From positions 372,001 to 436,000 of the forward strand of contig NW_008806275.1 in assembly GCF_000400465.1 (NCBI RefSeq): a stretch of 64,000 nt of DNA, given 5' to 3'. The notes under the pieces are model-generated. The model had not been told where the DNA came from. It did no database searches and saw only the letters and a program-made list of their open reading frames with translations. Source of the stretch: Wallemia ichthyophaga EXF-994 (lineage: Eukaryota > Basidiomycota > Wallemiomycetes > Wallemiales > Wallemiaceae). Below are positions 55,697-64,000 of this stretch, piece by piece (positions within the stretch are counted from its first letter, which is position 1; each line of letters begins with the position of its first letter). The position numbers were made by a program, and so were the translations under genes.

Positions 55697-58600
55697 ATGG
55701 TATTTAGGCGTTAAAAATTAATAGCGCATCTCTCACACATCTCGCAGGCGCCATACACACGCCCGGAGACAGTTTTAAAGGTTTGTTTAGAATTTGAAGC
55801 CATTTTGACTAGATTCTTACATTGCATTTAGAGGGCTGAGGGTGAGTAGCTTTGTACGGCGTAACTGTAACAATCTTAACGCCATCTTTACAGAGCTTGT
55901 CGCTGTCAACCAGCACACAGCTGCGCTTCAATCTCTCCAAGAGATGTTCACCTCGAAGCGCTTCAGATCGACGCCTTTATCTTCATTAGAGCCGATCATG
56001 CTCAGATTCGTTGAATTATGCGTCACTCTCCGTAAAACTAGATCTGCAAAGGATGGTTTGCTCCAGTACAAAAACATATCTCAGAATTTCAGCGTACAAT
56101 CCATTGAATTGGTTTTAAATCGTTTCTTACACTTATCTGAGGAGAAGGTTATTGACGCAAAGCGCACCGTCGATTTGCTCCACCCAGAACCCCAAGATTC
56201 CGCTGTCGCTGTCGATGATTTGGAAGCTGCAGAGACTCCCGAATCTATTCTCATGAGCGCTGTGTCTTCTGACCAGAATCGCGACAGAACCGAAAGAGCT
56301 GTCGTTACTCCTTGGTTGAAGTACCTTTGGGATGCATATCGTACTGCACTCGACACTCTCCGCAACAACGCTCGTCTTGAAATTCTCTACCAAGTACGTT
56401 TTTTTTTTTTACCTTAAACAGCCCCACTCACCCTCTTAAAGCAAATCGCTAACGAGGCTTTCAAATTCTGTCTTCAATACTCTCGTAAGACGGAATTCAG
56501 ACGTCTTTGCGAATTGCTTAGATCTCACGTCGCCAACGTCTCAAAGTACGCTCACCAAGCACACTCCATCAATCTCACAGACACTGAGACTCTTCAACGT
56601 CACTTAGACACCCGCTTTGCTCAGCTCTCTGCTGCGGTTGACTTAGAGTTATGGCAAGAGGCCTTCAGATCAGTCGAAGACATTCACAACCTCCTCGTCA
56701 TTGCTAAAAAAGCCCCAAAGTCGTCTATTATGGCTGAATACTATGAGAAGTTGACGAGGATCTTTTTGGTTGCCGATAACCGCCTCTTCCATGCCGCTGC
56801 TTTCTCTCGCTACTATGGTTTGGCTCAATTTACAGTGGCCAACGATGCTGAGCATACAAAATTGTCTGACTATGTCCTTCTCTCTGCTCTCGCTGTACCA
56901 GTACACATTTCGTCAACTGAAGACGCTGTCCGTGCCAACCAAAAGCTCTCGTCAATCTTGAGCCTTCAAAAGATCCCAACTAGAAGCTCATTATTGACCG
57001 ACGCTATTGCAAACGGTGTCCTCAAGCGTGCTTCTAAGGATGTGCGTCAACTTTACCAACTCTTAGAAGCAGATTTCCACCCTCTCAATGTGTGTGAAAC
57101 TGTTGCCCCACTGCTCGCTTCAATTGGTAAAGACGAGAGCACCAGCAAATATATCGAGCCACTCCAAAATGTCGTTCTCACTAGATTGTTTGAGCAGCTT
57201 GCCCAGCTTTACGATACCGTTGACATCTCCTACGCTCTCAACCTCGTCAAGCCACTCGGCAGGAACTCAGAGAAGGAAGTGGAGAGATTTGTTATAGGAT
57301 CAGTTGCAATTGGTGGACTCAAAGTGCGCATTGACCATGTCAAGAAGAGCATTGCATTCCAAGAGGATATTTTTGCCCATTCAAGAGCGAGCGAGGTGGC
57401 AGTTGAGGAGACTTCCAAGGTGCAGCCAACGCCAGCTGACTTAGTACGCTACCAATATGCACACCTGAGCGATGTGCTTCAAAACACCCTGTACAGAATC
57501 GACGGGACATCGCTGCAAAAAGCTCAGAAGACCGAAGAGGACGCATATGCGCATGCCTTGGCCAGCATGGAAGAGGAGCGTAAGGGGTACCTCTACAGAC
57601 GCGCTATTATTACCAGACGCCGCGAACTCGCCGATGAGCATTCAGCCAGACGCGAGAAAGAAGACAGCGAGGCGAGAAGCCAACGCGCTAAGGTCGCAGC
57701 AGCTGAGCAGACTAAGCGTGAGCATGAAGATGGTATTCGCAAAGAGCAAGAGCGCAGACGTCGTGAAATGGAGAGTATCCGTATCGATGAAGCTAAGAAG
57801 CTTGCGCAGAACCTGGCGGAGAAGTCAGGACTTAAGGTGAACGTCAATGTGAGTTAGGTGTGTTGTTTGTTAGAATAATTGCTGATTAAATGCGCAGAAC
57901 CCAGAGGAGCTCGACACTGACAAGCTTGTGGCGCTTCAAGTTGAGCATCACAAGAAGGAGCAGAACCAGATGTCAGAGAAGCTGCGCGTCATGTACAAGC
58001 GTATGGATCATCTTGAGAGAGCGTTCAGACGTGAGGAGAAGCCACTGCTCGTAAAGGACTTTGAAGAACAGCAAAAGGCAGACAGGGAACTGTATGATGT
58101 CAAGAGCAATGAGACGAAGAAGGTCTCGAGGGAGACATTCGAACAGAACCTGGCCACCAAGAACCGTCTTCAGAGAATCCAACCTGCTTACGCTGCATTC
58201 CGAGCAGATGTCGAAACCAAGGCGGGCGAGAGGCACAAGGAGCTCGAGCGTCAAGCGAACGAGGCAATTAGCGCGGAGATAGCTGAGCGTCAGGCCAAGG
58301 TAGCTGAGCAGAAGAGGCTCGCACAGGAGCACGCAGATGCTCAGCGTGCCCTAGCGGAAGCCCAAGAAGCTGAGCGCGCACAAGCCGAGGAGGTTGAGCG
58401 CAAGAAGCGTGATGCTCTTATGGCAGACAAGGAGCGTAGCGAGGCCGAGGCCAATGAGCGCAGGGCTGAGCGAGACGCCGAGCGCAAGAAGACAGAGGAG
58501 ATAGTCAGGAAACAAAACGAACGTGAAGAGGCAGCTCTCAAGAAACAGCGCGAAACTACCTTCCAAAAGACGGGCAGTGTGTGGGGCTCTCGCACACCAG

Positions 58601-58881
58601 GGTCAGAATCATCAGGCGCTTCTACGCCTTCGACTGGCGGTCCTCCTGCTGGTAGCTGGATGGCGCGCAGACGTCAGGCTGAGGCTGAAGGAAAACTCTC
58701 AAAACCTGCCTCTTCCACTCCACCACCACCACCACCAGGTAACCCTGCAGCTCGCAGCTCTCGCGCCCCTCAAGGTGCACAGGAGAAACCTAGCGCTTTC
58801 GGTAGCATGAGGAAACCCGACAGTGCTAGATCTGGCGGCGGTGCTCCCCCACCACCTAACCCACAGAGAAGCAGGTGGTAA
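55697..58881 (+). CDS. TIF32: Translation initiation factor eIF3 subunit a
   Basis: Largest scaffold of eIF3 on the 40S subunit. Six coding exons: 55697-55699 (ATG alone), 55748-55780, 55832-55841 (10 nt), 55894-56393, 56442-57848 and 57898-58881; sum 2,937 nt, 978 residues. Spliced N-terminus M-APYTRPETVLK-RAEE-LVAVNQHTAALQ aligns with eIF3a MP-PYxRPExxLKRAEEL. PCI-domain region follows (about 330-490), then a long charged helical region rich in Glu/Arg/Ala (ERKKRDALMADKERSEAEA) and a Gly/Pro-rich tail (STPPPPPPGN, GGGAPPPPNPQRSRW). The intron after exon 4 carries a 12-T run. Confidence 0.94.
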
Positions 58882-59016
58882 AGTGTGCAAGGATAGATAG
58901 ACAGGGAGAATGAATTTATGTAAAAGAAGAAAAGCAAAGAATAAAATTGGACTTATAATACATGTGGTAATAAGAGTCGTTATGTGTGGTGAGGTATATA
59001 TAGTCCACTGGCTGTT

Positions 59017-59547
59017 CTAGTAGGCAACTCGCAGTGTCCTTCTCTTTCTGAGCATAAGCTTGGGCTGGTAGCGGTTAGGAGAGCAATCGCAGGAGGAGCA
59101 CAGGTTGACGTCGTTGCAGTCTGAGATCTTGGTCTTGAAGAATTCGATTCCGGATGGCTGATTAACGATTTTGAAGACCTGATCGCCTGCGAAAGTGACT
59201 TGGCGGAGAGATGGACAAGCTTTCTGGAGTGCCATTGTTGAGTCCAGTGCAGGATCTTCGAAAATCAGCGTGGCGAGTGTAGGGCTTAGGGTGATTGAGT
59301 TTAGGTGATTGAACCGCGGCAGCGTCTCTAGTAGAGTGTCAAGTGAAGGATCATTCTCTACGATTAGATTCTTAACCAGCGCCACCTTGTCCGATGAAAG
59401 CAGCTCTGGGCTGTAATAGCAGCTCTCAAACAGGCTGTCGGCAATGAGCTCGTTTAGCTGCGTGTTGACCAGTCGCAGTTGCTTCAGCGTAGGCTTTGTA
59501 CATTCATAAATAACTTCATTTATCAATTCAATCGGTAGTTGCTTCAT
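59017..59547 (-). CDS. F-box-like protein
   Basis: Single exon, 176 residues from ATG at 59547. N-terminus MKQLPIELINEVIYECTKPT followed by LKQLRLVNTQLNELIADSLF resembles an F-box helix pair (LP-x-E-L/I) with the usual hydrophobic spacing, then leucine-rich segments (LETLPRFNHLNSITLSP) and a short Cys cluster (NLCSSCDCSPN). Could be an SCF substrate receptor; similarity is weak and by eye. It lies 35 bp downstream of the REX3-like gene on the same strand and is convergent with eIF3a. Confidence 0.55.
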   Translation of the reverse strand: MKQLPIELINEVIYECTKPTLKQLRLVNTQLNELIADSLFESCYYSPELLSSDKVALVKNLIVENDPSLDTLLETLPRFNHLNSITLSPTLATLIFEDPALDSTMALQKACPSLRQVTFAGDQVFKIVNQPSGIEFFKTKISDCNDVNLCSSCDCSPNRYQPKLMLRKRRTLRVAY

Positions 59548-59582
59548 CTGCACTTGAGCTGATGATGATGGTTCAATTAAAC

Positions 59583-61092
59583 CTAATTCTTATTCATGAA
59601 ACTTCTTAACAAATCCAATGTCGTCGATGCATCTTCAAGTGAAGAGTGTGTTGCAACCACTGTGCCACTCGATGGTGCTGCATCCTGTATGAATTTCTTC
59701 AGCACATCGGCAGCCAGGTTTCGAAGCGAGTTGCGAAAAGGCAGTCCAGCCGGATGTGGATAGAGAATCGCAGTGTCAAGTATATTCGAATGCACTATCC
59801 GTAGTGCGTTTAGATCGTTCTCGAGTCCATGTCCCACTATGATGGTATCGCTTCCGACACCGATTTCGAACAAGACGCTACGTATTCCTACCAAATCAAA
59901 CACTGCACTTTCCTCTATCTGCTTAATGGTCACACCCGAAAATCTGAAAGCGGTGTTAATTGGATGAACCTTATTTGTTGGTTGCATACCTTGTATTAGC
60001 GTCTATGATTTTGGAGTGCGGTTTAATCAGCTCGTCTAGTATCACCTCCGCGTCAGAATTCACTACTGTTAACCGCGTCAGAGACATTCCCGACGTCGTG
60101 AAACTCATTTCGCAATCCAGCGCGACGACATCAAGAGAATCGCTCCGAAGTGGTGTGCGTATGAATCCTGCTCGCTTGTTCAAACTCTCAGCATCCTTTT
60201 CCAGAAATACATGCGGGCCTGTACAGCAACCTGAACTTCCCATCTGCGTTGAGCAGCATGACATAATCCTCGACCGCCTTCCATCCACCTTTGTAGTTAT
60301 AGCTTTGCCATCGTGGAACTTGCAGTCGTCCTTAAGTAGATCGCCATCCTCGACAATGTACTTCTGGTTGCAGCGCGAGCAATCCTTCATCTGACCTACT
60401 GCACTAGGCTCACTACCACCGAGTGTATTTGGTATATCGACCACATAGCCGTATTCCTGGAGCTGCGCAGGTGTTGGTATATACTTTTTCAAGTTACTTC
60501 TTGTCAGAGTCGTTGATTGGCTCCGCTCGGCTTCTTCCAACCTTTTCCTTATCGTGTTCTCGGTACCAATCACCGGGGAAGTGCTGTCTGTAATTGGAGC
60601 TCTGCGTTTTAATTTTATAAGGGTATTTGCTGTCGCTGATTTGTAGGTATTCGTCTGTGTCGACTCGTATATCTCTGTTTCCTGCTCTCTGGCATCCCTG
60701 AAAGCACATGTCTTTCTATCGTCAAGCTTTGCGTACATCTTGTAAAACTGCTCATACAGCGCAGACAAGCTACGCTGGCGATCGCCTACTGGTATCTTGG
60801 AATGAGCAGCCGATGCGTGTATTCTCGGCGTGCCGTCTGAGAGTGTTTGCGGGAGAGATGGTTCCGATTTAATCACTCTCTTCTTCGGAGCCGGCTGAGG
60901 AACGGGATCGCTCGGTCGCTTCGGTGGCTTCTTCGGTGCTAGCGCGGTTGGTAACGCGGTTTGTGGTTTCGAAGATGGCTTTGGTGGTGGTGGACGCTGT
61001 ACGATAGAATGGCTAAATACACAAACGCCGTTATTGCACGTGGATTTCTTGTTGCACTCTAAATTTTGTAGCAGGCCTAGGACAGGGAACAT
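59583..61092 (-). CDS. REX3: DEDDh RNA exonuclease, Rex3/REXO1-like
   Basis: Two exons, 61092-59990 and 59943-59583, 46 nt intron; 487 residues. 3'-5' exonuclease for stable-RNA end trimming. Seen: N-terminal CCCH zinc finger (ECNKKSTCNNGVCVFSH), a Pro/Lys linker, a Cys/His block (CSRCNQKYIVEDG ... CKFH ... SSGCCTGPHVF) typical of Rex3/REXO1, then DEDDh residues: ALDCEMSFT (D,E), VGHGLENDLNAL (D), and ATHSSLEDA (H and D). Start chosen as first ATG of the open frame; upstream in-frame codons exist without ATG. Rex3 over Rex1/Rex4 is inferred from the zinc finger. Divergent from ARP5, 30 bp apart. Confidence 0.85.
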
Positions 61093-61122
61093 CACCGTCG
61101 TGGACCTACCAAGAGGACAGCC

Positions 61123-63786
61123 ATGACGAATTTGTTTGAGCTGCCTGAGCAACTGAAGGTTATTCCAGATGGCAGCGATATCGTGAACAGTGTCAAGAGA
61201 GACGTACAGCCCGGCACGCCAATCGTTATCGACAACGGTCAGTTATCACTTGCCGACGTTGGTGATTGACGCTGATTGGCCACAGGCACTACACAGCTCA
61301 GAGCAGGCTTCGCGGATCAAGACAATCCCAGTATTATCGCTAGGAATGAAGGTTCGCGCTATAAAGAACGCAGGACAAATCGCAATATGATGATCTATGG
61401 CGACGCGTTGGAGCTCGACAGCGCGAGTAAAACTCAATCAAAGATTCCACACGAATCTGGGATAGTTACTTCGTGGGATATGATGGTCGGTCTGGTTTCT
61501 TGCGCCAGACTTTAGTTAGAGTTGACGTATCTCAGGAACATGGACTCGATTGGACATTCCTTAGATTGGGATTGGAGACTACACCACCTCCAATCGTCAT
61601 GTCTGAACCTTTATGCAATCTCCCTTACCCTCGTTCGCGTCAGTAATCAGCCATGACGCACTGCACACGCTGACAATGGTATTCAGAGATGTCGGAGCTT
61701 CTTTTCGAAGCATACTCAACACCAAAAGTCTCTTATGGTGTAGACAGTCTCTATTCCTTCTACAATTCGTATCATATGTCAGATGGACTGATCATTAATA
61801 CATCCTCAAACACTACCTCAGTTGTTCCTGTGTTGGATGGCAAGGGTATCTTCTCTGCTTGCAAGAGAGTGTCTTGGGGTGGTATGCAAGCTTCTGATTT
61901 GTTATTGCGGATGATTCAGTTGAAATATCCCGCGTTCCCGACAAAAGTTTCATCAATACAAGCCAGTGTGAGTGTCTTTGTCTTTCAGGAGGCTCACCCA
62001 ATAATAGCAAAAAGCACATTCTCGAAAATTATGGAACTTACGCTAATGATTATAGCGATTTCATCAAGGGAATGGAAGATCCTGATCAATTAAAAAAATC
62101 AGACTACGTCATACAATTCCCTTATGTTGCACCTGTTAGTTTGACTGCTTTGACTATCAATCACTCACAATTTTCCAGGTTTTTGATGGGAAATCCGCAG
62201 AAGAACTTGAACGCCAAGCCGAGAAAAAGCGTGAAGCTGGTAGGAGACTTCAAGAACAAGCGGCTAAGACGCGATCTGAGAAGGTATACGAGCTGTTTAA
62301 TGTTTGGAAAGACGGCTGACAAAGATTTTTATAGTTGGTCAACAAAGAAGCTGAGATCAAGTGGATGGAACAGCTCCGCGAGACAAAAGCAAAAGAACCT
62401 GCTAATGTTTACCTCCGTAAGCTGCAAGAAGAAGGGTTTGATGACGAAAAAGATCTAGAGGATCTTTACAAACGTACCGTTAAGACTCTGCAGCAAGGAA
62501 GAGATCGTGAACTTGGTATTGAAGAACCGACTGAAAAGGTGGGTAAAGTAGCTATCTCAATTCTTTTCTAATGTCGTTCACCAAAGGAAACGCCCAAATT
62601 TACACTTGTAGACATTCCTGATGCGCAATTGAATGAGGAAGAACTGAAAGAGAAAAAAAAGCAGAGGTTGCTGAAGGCCGGCTACGATGCTCGTATGCGC
62701 GCCAAAGAAGAGAAAGAGGCTGAAGCCAAGAAATTGGAAGATAAAGCGAGGATGGATGCTTATGAGAAGGAGCATCACTTTGACCGGTGGTTACAGAAAT
62801 TGCGTGATGACTACAATGTGAGTATTAAGTCACTACGCTATACGTTATTCACCAATCAATCTAGAACGCCCTCGCTCGTCAAAAAGAAAAAGAGAGAATG
62901 AAGTACGCACTGGCTGACAGAAAGTCAGCTGCTGCGCAGAACCGTATGCGCAACATTGCAGACTTAGCTCACGAAGGCAAGACAGAGGCAGCAAGCAAAG
63001 GACTGAAACGTGGTCGCAAAAAGAAAGAAGAAAAGGAAGTAGATGACGACAGGTTCGGCGAGAATGATTCAGATTGGAAAATATACAAAGATATAAAAAA
63101 CGAGAACGACAGTGAAGACGAAGAAGATGAGGCTCTGCAGCTCGATGAACTGGAAGCAAGGTTATTAGAGAATGATGTGGACTTTACAGCGGAGCATACT
63201 CGTCTAAGCAAACTAAAGGCGCAGCGTCGACTGCTCAATACGTTCTACTATGGTGGTGAAGATCCGTATGAAGACGACAGGGGTGATGCCGACCAAACTG
63301 AGACTCCAGAGCAGGTCAAGCAATCTCACCAGCTTCATCTCAATATTGAGAGATATCGCGTACCTGAAGTACTCTTCCAGCCTAGCATTGCGGGATCTGA
63401 TAAGGCTGGTCTAGTCGAGATGGTGAATCATGTACTCAAGTCGTTCAGCTTCCAAGAAAAGAGTAGACTACTGGGCGTAAGTGGTTTTTCTTATAGGTCG
63501 GCCATAGTCTAACGTCCCTAAGAATATTCATTTGACTGGTGGATTCGCAGGTATATCGAACTTCGATAACAAGGTCTACAACTCCCTCAAACCCATTGTG
63601 CCTGTTGGGAGTGCTTTCAAGGTGACGCGCACGCCTGATCCACGCTTTGACGCTTGGAGGGGCATGGCGAAGTGGGCGCGTACGTCGGACGGCGTGGAAG
63701 GTTGGGTGACTAAGGAGATGTGGGATGAAGAAGGCCCTGATAGGCTTGAAGCTAGAGGTGCTTATAGACACGCTTTGACTTGGTAA
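61123..63786 (+). CDS. ARP5: Actin-related protein Arp5 (INO80 complex)
   Basis: Subunit of the INO80 nucleosome remodeller. Ten exons: 61123-61237, 61286-61485, 61536-61638, 61687-61967, 62015-62134, 62179-62283, 62335-62538, 62587-62817, 62865-63476 and 63523-63786; 744 residues; all joins keep frame. Actin-fold motifs: IVIDNGTTQLRAGFA, IVTSWDMMEHGLDW, IVMSEPLCNLPYPRSQM, SELLFEAYSTPKVSYGVDSL, and the C-terminal NIHLTGGFAGISNFD with MAKWARTSDGVEGWVTKEMW. The insert characteristic of Arp5 lies between the two actin halves: a long charged coiled coil (EELERQAEKKREAGRRLQEQ to AHEGKTEAASKGLKRG). The Q-A-S-HILENYGTYA join uses acceptor AAAAAG. Confidence 0.94.
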
Positions 63787-64000
63787 TCTTGTTTGAACTT
63801 ATTTATATTATACCACGGCAGCGACGCCATTGGATCAACTGTATCAAGTTGTTTCATCTTTGTTCTTCTACTGAATCAAAAATCCGACAGATATGTCGAC
63901 ATTAATATAACTATTGGGGTACTCGGAGTAACTGCCATTGGTAATGTGTGAATCATGCAGGCGCCTGCACAGCCACAAAAACTGATGATACCCAGAAGTA
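63787..64000. other. Right-edge intergenic sequence
   Basis: 214 bp after the ARP5 stop. A/T-rich, no reading frame of note. The neighbouring gene lies outside the window. Confidence 0.4.

Noticed and set aside
59971..61152. Longer REX3-like N-terminus up to 61152
   Set aside because: The upstream frame has no ATG and overlaps the ARP5 coding start; the first ATG is at 61092.
1..64000. tRNA, rRNA, spliceosomal snRNA, CRISPR, transposon or viral remnants
   Set aside because: No B-box-like GGTTCGANNCC with a cloverleaf, no snRNA core sequences, no spaced direct repeats, no transposase or reverse transcriptase motifs were seen by eye; tRNAscan-SE, Rfam and repeat searches would settle this.

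Overview
The window reads as nuclear DNA of a small, very compact fungal genome. About 34 protein-coding genes can be modelled, nearly all housekeeping, and about 106 coding introns can be placed by GT-AG ends plus family alignment. Introns are mostly 42-60 nt, which is far shorter than in animals or plants. Start codons of divergent genes often lie only 1-60 bp apart. An Ena-type sodium P-type ATPase, an intron-rich layout and basidiomycete-like proteins suggest a basidiomycete, perhaps a halotolerant Wallemia-like yeast. That placement is inference. I see no rRNA, tRNA, CRISPR array, transposon, integrated virus or bacterial-type operon.

Left part (1-22 kb): the 5' half of VPS34 (cut by the window edge), a CCDC174-like protein, FIG4, a Rab11/Ypt31 GTPase, SmD1, DPM3, a CtIP/Ctp1/Sae2 repair factor, a small secreted-protein candidate, an Nsl1/Mis14 kinetochore subunit, a Rho GTPase, an IMPACT-domain protein, NTF2, dynein light intermediate chain, RRP8, the Ena-type ATPase, and an unrecognised 1,432-residue protein. 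A 1.7 kb stretch with no recognisable gene follows.

Middle (24-49 kb): a bromodomain protein, a TCD-type t6A dehydratase, a CobW/COG0523 GTPase, cohesin RAD21, LSM6, a single-pass membrane protein, an oxysterol-binding protein, a NIPA-like transporter, CFT1/CPSF160, Rab18, ornithine carbamoyltransferase and FAB1.

Right part (49-64 kb): a Rieske-DUF455 fusion, an Sfp1-like zinc-finger factor, epsin, eIF3a, an F-box-like protein, a REX3-type exonuclease and ARP5.

Functional threads: VPS34 makes PI3P, FAB1 converts it to PI(3,5)P2 and FIG4 works with FAB1 and dephosphorylates PI(3,5)P2; epsin, OSBP and Rab11 read or traffic on related membranes. SmD1, LSM6, CFT1 and CCDC174 are RNA-processing factors. 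RAD21, Nsl1 and ARP5 act on chromosomes.

The most unusual signal is in gene architecture. Two genes (Rab11 and NTF2) appear to have the start codon itself split by an intron (AT|G). Two more (RAD21 and eIF3a) have a first coding exon that is only ATG. Coding exons of 9-12 nt and two GC-AG introns are also present. No obviously new multi-gene system is visible.
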